From Oscillospiraceae bacterium (lineage in GTDB: Bacteria > Bacillota > Clostridia > Oscillospirales > CAG-272): a DNA stretch of 41,287 nucleotides. Positions 25,701-32,386 of this stretch are shown in pieces; the first letter of the stretch is position 1, and each line of letters starts with the position of its first letter. The DNA lies in assembly GCA_015064745.1 (NCBI GenBank), contig SVRR01000015.1:1-41287 (forward strand). The letters are read 5' to 3'. A program made the position numbers and the translations under genes. The notes below the pieces were generated by a model. That model did not search any database, was not told where the DNA came from, and saw nothing but the letters and a program-made list of their open reading frames with translations.

Positions 25701-27042
25701 CAAGATCGGCTTGGACGGTCTTATCCTTGCCCGCGAGAGAGCGTGAAACAAAGGCGGTCGTTGCCTTGCCGCTTTCGATCTGTGCAGAAAGAGAATCCAT
25801 CACGTCGGCGTTAAGCTCGCCTTTGCCGTTCATGAAATCGTGAAGGATGGGGGCTGCTTTGAGACATTCCACTCTCTGCGCCTCGCTCATTCCTTTGAGG
25901 TTTGCGGAGATGCTTTCGAGCGACGAAACGATCTGTTTGTTCGCCGCACTCTCCACGGCATCCTTTTGCTCGTCGGTGCTTGTCTCGGACATCTTGATCG
26001 CCTCGGAGGCCTTCATCACGTCCTCGATGTTCTGCATTTCGGCGGCGACGGAAAGAAACCGCTTTCCGCCCTTGCTCTTGTTTTTCACGGCACTGATGCC
26101 GCTTTGCAATCCGCCCATCACAACGCCTGTGGCGCCGCCGATGACAAAGGTCTTGGGGAGGCCCTTAAGGACCTCGCCATAGTTCGACATCGCATCTTCG
26201 TCTATGCCGAACACTTGCTTATTGATGGGGTCGACAAGGTCCGCAAGAATTTCCTCGACGCCCTCGGATGCAAAGTTGTACGCGACCTTTCCGATGCCAC
26301 GGCGGACGAAGGAATCCGCGCCCTTTTTGACGAGCGCGCGGCCGATCACGGAATCCGCAAGCTGATTCGCACCGCCCATCGTGATACCGCCGAGGCTTTC
26401 AAGGCCGCCCTCGATGACACCCGCGACGGTACCGTAACCGAGCGCCTGTCCGAAGGATGCGCCTTCCTTCAGCGCGCCCTCAGTGCTTCTGCCTGCCGCG
26501 CTTGTGATAAAGGTTGCAGTCGGGAGTTTTGAAAGAACCGCGCCGGCGGCGGCACCGCCCGTCGCCGCAGAGATCGCCACAGCAGGAAGCATGCCGCCGA
26601 TGCCTTGTGCGATACCGTTGATGATGCCGTCCTCTTCGAGGTAGGATGCCTTTGAGATATCGGAGCCCCACGTCGTATCAAACAAGCCTTCATCGCCATC
26701 TCTGCCGAACGCATCCGAGGTAAAATCGTAGGCGATAAAATTCTTGACGTCGTTTTCAAACTCATCGCTGAACAGTCCGCCGATAAGTCCGACGCCCCCT
26801 GCAACAAAGTCGACGATACCCTCGACAGCATCCGTGGCACCTTGGAGCACGTTGACAGAGACGTCGAGCACCGTTGCGCCTGAGCGCAGAAGGGGGCTGT
26901 AATCTTCCTTCTGCTCCTTTTGCGGTTGGGACAGCGGCATTGCTTTGCGATTATCGCTGAAGGAAACGCCCTGCTTCTCCTTCGCCTTGAGCGATGCGAA
27001 GCTTGCCTTGCGCTCCATCGGTGAGATCTTATAGGTCGTCAT
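19777..27042 (-). CDS. Giant polyvalent virion protein with zincin-like domain (2421 aa)
   Basis: This resembles the large polyvalent proteins that phages carry in the capsid and inject with their DNA. The N-terminal ~330 residues alternate basic stretches with Gly/Ala-rich hydrophobic segments (GGAAAGAVL, IGGATGVVMGGL). A zincin-like domain follows, with HEHTH at 547-551 and a downstream glutamate in NDELMAH (E629). Motifs VQYNRK (721), VKFSRK (875), IRFSRK (906) and VNFSLK (1089) separate small domains at about 727-805 and 911-992. Residues 806-875 and 993-1071 are charged, Ser/Arg/Asn-rich and overprinted by two nested genes. The rest is long and helical, with one membrane-like helix (about 2040-2062) and a duplicated 24-residue repeat at the end (2365-2421). 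ATG 27042 follows CAGGAGAG. No single activity can be assigned; the polyvalent/ejection role is inferred from size, domain style and position. Confidence 0.8.
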   Translation of the reverse strand: MTTYKISPMERKASFASLKAKEKQGVSFSDNRKAMPLSQPQKEQKEDYSPLLRSGATVLDVSVNVLQGATDAVEGIVDFVAGGVGLIGGLFSDEFENDVKNFIAYDFTSDAFGRDGDEGLFDTTWGSDISKASYLEEDGIINGIAQGIGGMLPAVAISAATGGAAAGAVLSKLPTATFITSAAGRSTEGALKEGASFGQALGYGTVAGVIEGGLESLGGITMGGANQLADSVIGRALVKKGADSFVRRGIGKVAYNFASEGVEEILADLVDPINKQVFGIDEDAMSNYGEVLKGLPKTFVIGGATGVVMGGLQSGISAVKNKSKGGKRFLSVAAEMQNIEDVMKASEAIKMSETSTDEQKDAVESAANKQIVSSLESISANLKGMSEAQRVECLKAAPILHDFMNGKGELNADVMDSLSAQIESGKATTAFVSRSLAGKDKTVQADLDDMAEEAAEMYAEENGVSIEEARAAVGTFAVNDAELSEKGQEAFRRFVKARNALDTIAGAKTGFVVTKANDTFHAAAKDGKLYIGADSFENGTWEKDLIHEHTHFSEGSAEYAKLAKFLIDEDLTVDTKNGKQALYKVAAESVLSKGYGFTAEEIGAIIDKKQAGKDLTEEEADKYSVFNDELMAHATEHLLGNEAFIDKLVAKDAPLARKIFDKLVDVCKAIGGKGASKTLKTAQKLYIKAAEQSGNTRLAKYFLSHAPEIEEEESLDSEEAVQYNRKSTTVKKKKQTYSQYYSTAMQWAFSSKTKPGDIKVLYNPSDNTWNKLVADETEDRYGTLLSIEDVPKNAEVIKNLHSEVYNENHGEKQRASESVRENYERYWDRSSNLGDDNFDVEEQDTNGRSREFYGEESGSDRSGDSNESARNRRAVKFSRKSSTGAALTEAQAEHETDKPPTRNADIRFSRKARGGDGEDLYIATDQFAQEVASEDRDSFARSLANKTADIAEGEERTVAIYAGSVYVFKADGYMHGTMLRVNDGKASRKERINAINNDREIADVWTEPHRSSGRGRGGNLLGIGDGRGTNENDYVSQRKSARNQPGDSERAGENHRTYTSAEIAEILRKLKTLYGIPEQTAKAKASKKVNFSLKSPNPSGTVYEVSDGQIKKMVANYTRAKTYSKTEADEAIHEILTNTLYSEDEQATLRGKSREEVVDMLWQGLNGAAPGKRGAVANKVADYIIEHAMLERVLDVGLQMDIELLNILRPYLQKLDLEPLRDEISHRYDDKTKGVYGRWNKPKDKQGLPVDVVAKELAEQGFTIEEQNPADVFFAIASAYEDATDSLAATKRMLKDAVGAEEIRALRQEIVRRVLRTYDEKGSTSMLSEFISEQREKLRKVNQTWKERFEEEYNRTYYGNRVLHKLRKLKDLKTGAFLNASQYKTDTFKGSIEQLAKIEHRGNLNKSSSRKILAGLAEWYKLGDGNLVITKENYDEGVAATLEILMKGEGEFTADELLALESVVDYFTHFVQNWGKVYRDGKYVEAKPLAKDYRDGIIRNNRAKVGWMRKWFEKYYRSFGDPEALMRYMDAYDPTGFYTTMFLKLRDGLTKAQLMEMEMREDLEAFYEKHKDFLTEIQEKTVKYRGQQIPLAQAMLLYMTFNRDQALRGLAYSGFKYYNGDDVITVEGFAEFASDLSIEELRFRARLEQQAVGEQFTATEKEYISIIEKLFNEDCKQAKRDTDMLLRGYSNALESYYVPIRRGNIAKSVDDASTFYEELDRVSNAGFNKDTVKNAKNELFMEGLDRVIDRHVRAVSMYANLALVLNEYDVLYNLDLNENPNKPVTIGTAGVNTSISKNARQKNANGTDPKDIADEYFKKLIADIQGVSKRDAWDRALGKLRGSFAKFQLGANPKVWLTQLSSFIAATSILDYASVVKGFGISGADVDKYCALAKLRNHENTAALAQGVIEKTDKLGDVLMTPIGKMDRLVVRKLFAACQVQVEKDGGAKIGTEENKVKAGELLTQVIYETQQNSLATERSAAMRHHNEIVKTMTMFSADAMKIVGRTVDAIGELATLKKKRAQATDPAEIKALDAAIKKAAQKTRKSVGALLMTSIFMALIAQGFRFLYDKDDEDTVWTFLADVFGNLFGGLPLIRDFVSRVTNGYDLEHYAYATVNDLFSAAWSLGELSGDIIQGKATGKDVGKAAKDILYAGGALFGIPTRNAYNFVSGISRRLGADFDGSLYETESYREQLEGAIESGDEDKIAKIVGLMLDEKVGIEDDEVRREMAALVGQGFDGVIPSSVPSTVTIDKVKYELDEEQKATYEKVYNTSLEKIATLVRTSAYKSATPEAKAKAMTTLYSIYRELAREAALDLDLETKGALFGTAFADKAESFALAVATASLFEADKDKKGDSISGTRKAKVQKYVSSLRLTAVEKYMIMGYLGYTNTNGKAQVRAYINRLDLTPSQKRKLLELCGYK
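23832..24065 (-). CDS. Nested small gene B, overprinted in +1 frame of the polyvalent gene (77 aa)
   Basis: In the same relative frame as gene A, codons 993-1071 of the giant gene overlap a 77-residue acidic helical protein (MQLTMTEKLLTYGLSLTD...KENPRATNQEILNELGRIIEL). ATG 24065 is preceded by GAGAAAGGAAAGAATCA, giving AAAGGA 8 nt upstream. It shares QM-x-F-KENPxAT-x2-EIL with gene A, so the two are paralogues. The host frame across it (for example SSGRGRGGNLLGIGDGRG) is polar and of low complexity. The gene ends about 54 bp before the VNFSLK motif. A longer in-frame extension up to 24152 exists but has no good ribosome binding site and an unlikely composition. Confidence 0.7.
   Translation of the reverse strand: MQLTMTEKLLTYGLSLTDLPDEEEEAIFSALETEEEQMRMIMFLKENPRATNQEILNELGRIIELTQAQKSQKSSEN
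24417..24626 (-). CDS. Nested small gene A, overprinted in +1 frame of the polyvalent gene (69 aa)
   Basis: Within codons 806-875 of the giant gene, the +1 frame encodes a compact 69-residue helical protein (MKITEKNKELVKAFARIM...KNPEATEAEILTKAQEIAGL). The ATG at 24626 has a GAGG box 6 nt upstream (complement of 24633-24636). The TAA stop lies exactly at the Val of the VKFSRK motif in the host frame. It is clearly related to nested gene B: both have QM, a 5-6 residue spacer with F, (K/E)NPxAT and EIL. In contrast, the host frame here is hydrophilic and disordered-looking (Ser, Arg, Asn, Glu, Gly rich). I do not recognise the family by name. An antidote or immunity role for the preceding domain is a hypothesis. 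Confidence 0.7.
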   Translation of the reverse strand: MKITEKNKELVKAFARIMRDIGIAQATSEMITSMLKNKTQMDDLVSFTEKNPEATEAEILTKAQEIAGL

Positions 27043-27057
27043 AGTGCTCTCCTGTGA

Positions 27058-28167
27058 TTAGTTTTTGAGGTATTCTTTGGCGTCGGTGGCGCTCGAAGCG
27101 TTCGTCTCATACCACTTTCCGTTGTAAAATACAAATACTTTTGCGCCTCTGAGTTTCCCGCCTACATTAAAAGAGACCAAGGTTCCGTTTTGCTCCGGTC
27201 CCCAAGACGCAGATTCTGAAAGCACCGCCTGCACCGCTTTTGCTTGTTCTTCGTCCACATAAATGCCGAGACCCTTAGAGATTTGCCAAGCGGTTTCGTA
27301 TGTCGTTTCCGCGTTTGCGTCAAAGGTTTTTCCGTTGTTTTTCAACTGAAGCCGATCGTAAGCCGGTTTTGACGCATTCTGCTCGGCTACAAAATCCTGC
27401 ACGGACTTTTGGGGTGTAGGTTGGCTTGTCGGAGCTTGGCTTCCTTCCGCCACGCCTTGCCCTTCCGCTGATTCCCCCTGCGTAGTCTCCGCTGCTGTCG
27501 GCTTGTAGGCTTCGGGTAAAATACTCGCAAAATAGTTATACGTAATCTCATCCACGGAATCCTTCAGTTCCTCGAGGCGTTGTGCAGCGGCGCCATAGTC
27601 GCCCGTCGTTTCCGCTTCCGCAAATTTCACTTCAAGCTCTTCCATAATCTTTTCATTGAGGGCGGATCTACTTTCCGTGTTATCGACGCGCGTCATGTAG
27701 TTTTGGAGTGCTGTGTGATAGGCGCTGTCTCGCGTTGCATCAAGTCCTGCAAGGTCGGTCTTGTACGCTTTTTCGAGCGCTGATACTCTGTCTGCATAAT
27801 CCGCGTCTACACCTGCGACAGCGTTGCGGTAATTGCCATAGGCGCCTAAGAGCGCAGATTGGCTCAACCCCTGTCCGTGCAACCCCTGCGCCTTCAACTG
27901 CTCGGGAAGATAATTAAGAAGCTTTGCGTAAGAATAGCTTGCGGCGCGCTTCTGCGCCGTTTTATTTTTCTCAAGCGCGGCTTTGCTTGTAGCAAGGTTT
28001 GTGTCCAGCTGCTCTTTTCCCGACGTGTGCGCGGCATCGGCGGCGGCGACATCAAGATCGTAGAAGCTTCCCGCTGTGGGGTTCGCCGCATACAACCTTT
28101 CAAGCAAAGCTTTCGAGTCTTCGTTTTTAATGGCGTTCTGGTAAACAGAAAGTTTAGACGTGCTCAA
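27058..28167 (-). CDS. Putative internal virion (ejection) protein, helical
   Basis: The 369-residue protein is rich in Ala, Lys and Glu with long helical segments (residues about 30-200), including a LLNYLPEQLKAQGLHGQGLSQSALLG-like turn region. A Ser/Gln/Thr/Pro linker (about 240-260, TSQPTPQK) follows, then a small C-terminal alpha/beta domain ending VFVFYNGKWYETN. TTG 28167 is the start: GGAGG lies 9 nt upstream, and it overlaps the previous gene by 14 bp. Upstream codons in this frame give an implausible Lys/Arg run. The position between membrane proteins and the giant polyvalent gene suggests an internal or ejection protein; the family is not named. Confidence 0.7.
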   Translation of the reverse strand: MSTSKLSVYQNAIKNEDSKALLERLYAANPTAGSFYDLDVAAADAAHTSGKEQLDTNLATSKAALEKNKTAQKRAASYSYAKLLNYLPEQLKAQGLHGQGLSQSALLGAYGNYRNAVAGVDADYADRVSALEKAYKTDLAGLDATRDSAYHTALQNYMTRVDNTESRSALNEKIMEELEVKFAEAETTGDYGAAAQRLEELKDSVDEITYNYFASILPEAYKPTAAETTQGESAEGQGVAEGSQAPTSQPTPQKSVQDFVAEQNASKPAYDRLQLKNNGKTFDANAETTYETAWQISKGLGIYVDEEQAKAVQAVLSESASWGPEQNGTLVSFNVGGKLRGAKVFVFYNGKWYETNASSATDAKEYLKN

Positions 28168-29083
28168 CTTCTTTTTCCTCCGTTTTCTTTTCTTGCGTCT
28201 CCACTTCCTTCGTGGGCAGAGGAGATTTTTCTTCTTTCGGCACGGTCGCGCCGACGTGATTTTCAAACTTTTGCAGATTATCGATTTTTTTGACGATCCT
28301 GCCGCGAAATTCATCCGTGATGAAGTTATAGGCTTGGTACATCTTGATCACACCCATGACGAGAAAGAGCCCTACTTGCAGGGTCGTCCATATGAGATTG
28401 GCGTAGTCAAAGTTGTCGATCAGTGAGACGCCGTAATAGCCGAAAATAATAGCGACGCCGAGCTTGGAGATAATATCACCAAGTCCGCCCTGTGTTTCGT
28501 ACTGCGCTTTGGTGCGCCCAAAATAAAACGGGTCTTGCTGTCTTCCTCCTTCGCTCGTGAGCTCTCCTGCAGAGAGCAACGTTAGGTGCAGGTTGACAGC
28601 TTTTTTGTAACCGTGAAGCCTACGCATTTCTGCTTTTCGAAGGAGCTTGCTTTGCAGAGCTTCTTCGTTCGGTGTCCATGCCTTCGCGACGCCATTCTCG
28701 TCAAAGCAGTCCTCGTATTTCAGCCCGACGCGAGCGAGGATCTTCGTGCGCTGAAGCTTATAATTTTTCTCATTTTCCTCCTCGCACCACCCATCAAGCA
28801 TCTCGATATACGGCGATATGCGAAGTACGATAGCACCGTGCTCGGCTTTGATTGCTTGGACTTGCTCCTCGCGTTCTCCACTCATCATGCCTTGTAGGTC
28901 GAAGATGCGATTGATAAGAACGCCGAGGAAGAAGGCGATCGCGCCGTCCGCGAGGATCTGCGCGACGCTCTTCCCTGTTTGGTCGATGGTGAGAAAGGCT
29001 GTCATGATGTACACGACCGAAACGAAGCCCACGATGAAATAACCGATGTTCTGCTTGATAAAATCTCTTATTTTATCGTTCAT
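28154..29083 (-). CDS. Phage-encoded membrane protein, four predicted helices
   Basis: The 309-residue protein has hydrophobic helices at about 13-31 and 41-62, a charged soluble middle part (about 65-195) and two more helices at about 203-222 and 228-250. It ends in a strongly charged tail (EKKTEEKEVEHV). Not recognised. It lies 3 bp after another membrane protein in the late operon. It could act in the host membrane during DNA ejection or superinfection exclusion, or be a lysis accessory; no motif decides. Confidence 0.7.
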   Translation of the reverse strand: MNDKIRDFIKQNIGYFIVGFVSVVYIMTAFLTIDQTGKSVAQILADGAIAFFLGVLINRIFDLQGMMSGEREEQVQAIKAEHGAIVLRISPYIEMLDGWCEEENEKNYKLQRTKILARVGLKYEDCFDENGVAKAWTPNEEALQSKLLRKAEMRRLHGYKKAVNLHLTLLSAGELTSEGGRQQDPFYFGRTKAQYETQGGLGDIISKLGVAIIFGYYGVSLIDNFDYANLIWTTLQVGLFLVMGVIKMYQAYNFITDEFRGRIVKKIDNLQKFENHVGATVPKEEKSPLPTKEVETQEKKTEEKEVEHV

Positions 29084-29086
29084 GCC

Positions 29087-29524
29087 TTACACCCTTCCTA
29101 TGTATTTCTTGACAACCTCTTCTACCTGCGCGGCAGTCGCATCCGCAGTCTTTCCAATGAGAACGTTTTCCTTAGTCTTGCGGATCGCTCGCTGAAAGAA
29201 GATGAAATCTACCGTTTCGCCGAGAAGCGCCATGCCGCTGAGGAGTACGAGATCAGAGAGCAAAGCTTTGAGAAAATACGCCATGGCAAAGACCGCGCCA
29301 TAAAACACAATACGGCTTGGCATCTTTAGCTTGCCGAGGACCTTTAACACCAAGAAAAGCAGGACGAGCATACCGCCAAGACTGAGAGAGACCGCGTCGC
29401 CCGGTGTTTTTACGTACTTCTCCCAATTGGCAACGACGCACAAAAAGAGTGGCGCTGTGCTGACGAGAAAGCTGCCGATGGAAAGGAAGAAGAGGCGTCG
29501 CTTAAGATTCGGTGCTTTGCTCAT
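29087..29524 (-). CDS. Phage-encoded small membrane protein
   Basis: The 145-residue protein has three to four hydrophobic helices (about 11-34, 48-64 and 72-104). A short charged C-terminus includes TKENVLIGKTADATAAQVEEVVKKY. It overlaps the upstream gene by 23 bp in another frame. Size and topology would allow a holin, but no endolysin is adjacent, so the role is open. Confidence 0.7.
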   Translation of the reverse strand: MSKAPNLKRRLFFLSIGSFLVSTAPLFLCVVANWEKYVKTPGDAVSLSLGGMLVLLFLVLKVLGKLKMPSRIVFYGAVFAMAYFLKALLSDLVLLSGMALLGETVDFIFFQRAIRKTKENVLIGKTADATAAQVEEVVKKYIGRV

Positions 29525-30029
29525 CTTCTCTCACTTCCTTCTTTGCTTCTTTGTCTGCAAGCACCTTGGCGATCTCGGCGGCGAAGCCCTTTTCTACAAG
29601 CTCTCGGTTGTTGCAAAAAGCGATCTTCACCACGGTGTTTATTTTGTTGAGCCCCTCGCGCATTTCGGCACGATCCTCTTCGAGACTTTCCTTCATCTTG
29701 CAGAGCCCATCGTAGAGCACGGTATTATCCGAAAAGATGGTCCTCATTTCTTGCGTCAAGGCTTTGTCTTTTTCCGCTGTTGCACACACGCCGTCTGTCG
29801 CCTTTTTGAAGTTCTCCAAAGCCGCTTTGATCTTTGTGAGGACAGGGGTACTCGCAACGTATAGCGCACCGATCGTTGTTGCGATGAAGACCACGTTCGG
29901 GATCAGCTTCTCTTCAACGTATTCTTGCCACGCAACCTCACCGACGGTGAGAAAATAAACGCCCGCCGCCGCAAGCACGCCGACAACTACCCCAAGCGCG
30001 AGTAACATCAAAGTCTTGCTTCTCTTCAT
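29502..30029 (-). CDS. Phage-encoded two-helix membrane protein with coiled-coil tail
   Basis: The 175-residue protein has two hydrophobic helices (about 6-30 and 41-60). A long charged helical region (65-175) with KESLEEDRAEMREGLNKI suggests a coiled coil. ATG 30029 is chosen because GGAGG lies 7 nt upstream; it overlaps the preceding gene stop (ATGA). Not recognised. With the next two genes it forms a run of three phage membrane proteins. Confidence 0.7.
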   Translation of the reverse strand: MKRSKTLMLLALGVVVGVLAAAGVYFLTVGEVAWQEYVEEKLIPNVVFIATTIGALYVASTPVLTKIKAALENFKKATDGVCATAEKDKALTQEMRTIFSDNTVLYDGLCKMKESLEEDRAEMREGLNKINTVVKIAFCNNRELVEKGFAAEIAKVLADKEAKKEVREDEQSTES

Positions 30030-30253
30030 TCCGCTTCCTCCTCCCCGTACACTTCTTTCTTTGCATCTGCCTTGCACTGTTCCGCATATGCGTAATACTC
30101 GGCAAACGCCTCGGGGTCTGTATCGCGCTTGCGTAGGACGGAGAGCTCTTGCCCGGGAGAATATTTTCGGCGAAGCTTACGTTCAACCAATTGCTCATAC
30201 CCCTCGCGTTGTTTGCCGTTCTTCTCAAACAGCCTTTTTTCAATTTCAGTCAT
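30026..30253 (-). CDS. Small phage protein of unknown function
   Basis: The 75-residue, highly charged protein (EIEKRLFEKNGKQREGYEQL...EVYGEEEAE) is probably helical with no membrane segment. An AAGGAGGAATTACC box precedes ATG 30253. It ends in a 4-bp overlap with the following membrane protein gene. Not recognised. Confidence 0.65.
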   Translation of the reverse strand: MTEIEKRLFEKNGKQREGYEQLVERKLRRKYSPGQELSVLRKRDTDPEAFAEYYAYAEQCKADAKKEVYGEEEAE

Positions 30254-30265
30254 GGTAATTCCTCC

Positions 30266-32386
30266 TTAAATTTTTACGAGATAGGTCATGTCGCACATGA
30301 TTTGCGCCATTGTCTCAAGATTCTCGGACATTTCCGTAACGATATGACCACTCGACACAACGGTTATAAAACCTGCATCTTTGGGAAGGTGTGCGGACAC
30401 GTCGACAGTCTCAGGAGCATCCAACAAGACAACCTTGTCGTCCGCATCCTTCCTACACACTCGGACAAAGGTACGGCTATCGAAGTCTAGGTAGTTGTAT
30501 TGCGTCTCAGAATACATAAGACCGTAACCTTCTAACGCTTGGATGGCATCAGGGATTATGATTTCTTCCACGGTTTCCATTCCTTCGTAGATGCTCGTGG
30601 TGCTGATAATCTTCGGAATGGGATAGGAGACGATCCTTTCCATGACGGCTTCTATGGACACAGTGAATTGATAATTGTTAAACGAGCATTCCTGACCGCC
30701 AACTAAACGAATACAATCTATCGTCACATCCTCAAGATATAACCAACCGCTATCATAGCCTCCGTTGCCATCAAGACTAGGGTAGTAGAAGAGATCGGCG
30801 ATGCTACCTGTCGCTGAATTTAACACATCAATACTACAATCGCCTTCAAAGCTGATGTTATCCGTTGGCGTTATCTTGATGCGACAATTTGTGCCATCTT
30901 TAGGAATAGTAATCGGGGCAAAAGGTATGCGGATAACAGGGGAATCGGTCAAAGGTGGATGAATGACATTTCCTTCTTCGTCCTCATCCTCGCCAAATCG
31001 GCGTGCTGCATCAATATAGTACACGTTGGAAGTGTCGGGAAGTAAACCCGCCATCCAACCGTATGTGTTAACTTCAGAAGCATCATTCTCAAACACGGTA
31101 TCATAGCCGTAAAAAGCATCCTCGGTGTAAGTCTCATAGTTGAAGTTCGCGCCCAGCTTGTTCACCATTGCCATAGATAGTGCGTTGCTAGGCACGTCCT
31201 TACCAACAGTAGCAGACCAACTCGGCTCGGTATCTTCCAAGATCGTAAACAGACTTCCAACCGCGACTTTTTTCAATATATCGATATCACTCTTCATCGG
31301 TACAAGGTTATCATCTACATATTTTTTGTTGGCACAGTCCAAATCCGCAACAGGTGTTTCTGACATCAATGTCTTTCGAGAGGTAAACCTTGGAATGCGT
31401 GATGCAACTGGTATATTTTGACAAGTTCGAAAAGCAGTTACTTCTCCTTTGTAGTACCCAATAACGGTATAATCGTATAGTTCTGTTTGGGGTGTATTAA
31501 CCTTTAAGTCAAGCCCCTCATTCACCGCTTGTACACTCGGTGCTTTGTCGGCATCGTTGCCTTTAAGGGTTGGGGCGAGGGAGGCCTTGTCAAGCTTGTC
31601 TTCAAGAGCTTTTGCAAAAACCTCCTGAGACACAAGTCCGCCAACGAGATCGGCAACGCTGAAGGAGACACTTTCACCATTCTTAAGCGTCAAGGTGAGC
31701 GTCTTTTCGTCATCAGAAACCGCAGCTTTGGAAATCATCGTTTCAAGCGGAAGATCTATCACGTTGCTTTCGGCGAGCGGGTTCCCATCTACATCCTTGA
31801 TGACCGCCTTCAGTTTATATTCGCTCTCCGGGCACCATTCGAGCGCAAGCTTGAGCTTTGTTCCTTTGCCGATTGGGTTGCCCTTCTCGTCCTCGAGTTG
31901 CAGAGAAAACGCCTCACCGTCACTTTGCGCGCCGATACCTCTGACATCGTTCTCACCAAGCCCGACAAGCTTCTCCTCGGCGTCCTTCATCCTCTCGCGG
32001 AGAGATGCGCCGTTCTCCCCTTCTGCTTCTTCGCCATAGATTTCTTCTTTGAGGGATTGTACTTCGGCTTCGTTTTCGGATAGGCGTGCGGAGAAGGAGC
32101 TTTTTTGGGGGGATTCGGGCGTGCCGCTTTCACCGTAGAGGGCTTTGTCAATCTTCTTTTCTTGCTCATAAATGCCTTCAAACGCCGCATTTGCTTCTTG
32201 TACAACACGATCCAGCTCTTCTATGATAGAGTTTTGTGCGTCAGTGATGGGTGCACAAAAAGCTTTCTTGATATCGACGGGCTTCATTCCCGCAGCCGAC
32301 GGATTATCGGGCAAAGCATAGACTGTCTTTCTCTCGATGCTTACTCTTGTTTCGGATCCGACACGATTAATTTTCTTTTTTTCCAT
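30266..32386 (-). CDS. Tail fibre / receptor-binding-like protein
   Basis: The 706-residue protein starts with a conserved-looking basic N-terminus, then a coiled-coil region (about 55-150, with SENEAEVQSLKEEI). Beta-rich segments follow, including LTLTLKNGESVSFSVADL and the fibre-like motif NKKYVDDN (about residue 354). The C-terminal half is a different beta-rich region with Tyr/Asn-rich strands, visibly less GC-rich than the first half. This head-stalk-tip layout and its place right after the tail tubular protein support a tail fibre. The receptor is unknown. The gene starts immediately after the stop of the tail tubular gene. Confidence 0.75.
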   Translation of the reverse strand: MEKKKINRVGSETRVSIERKTVYALPDNPSAAGMKPVDIKKAFCAPITDAQNSIIEELDRVVQEANAAFEGIYEQEKKIDKALYGESGTPESPQKSSFSARLSENEAEVQSLKEEIYGEEAEGENGASLRERMKDAEEKLVGLGENDVRGIGAQSDGEAFSLQLEDEKGNPIGKGTKLKLALEWCPESEYKLKAVIKDVDGNPLAESNVIDLPLETMISKAAVSDDEKTLTLTLKNGESVSFSVADLVGGLVSQEVFAKALEDKLDKASLAPTLKGNDADKAPSVQAVNEGLDLKVNTPQTELYDYTVIGYYKGEVTAFRTCQNIPVASRIPRFTSRKTLMSETPVADLDCANKKYVDDNLVPMKSDIDILKKVAVGSLFTILEDTEPSWSATVGKDVPSNALSMAMVNKLGANFNYETYTEDAFYGYDTVFENDASEVNTYGWMAGLLPDTSNVYYIDAARRFGEDEDEEGNVIHPPLTDSPVIRIPFAPITIPKDGTNCRIKITPTDNISFEGDCSIDVLNSATGSIADLFYYPSLDGNGGYDSGWLYLEDVTIDCIRLVGGQECSFNNYQFTVSIEAVMERIVSYPIPKIISTTSIYEGMETVEEIIIPDAIQALEGYGLMYSETQYNYLDFDSRTFVRVCRKDADDKVVLLDAPETVDVSAHLPKDAGFITVVSSGHIVTEMSENLETMAQIMCDMTYLVKI

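Noticed and set aside
28168-28314. Longer N-terminus for the internal virion protein gene
   Set aside because: The extra 49 residues are a Lys/Arg run produced by reading the upstream gene out of frame. The TTG at 28167 has a proper ribosome binding site.
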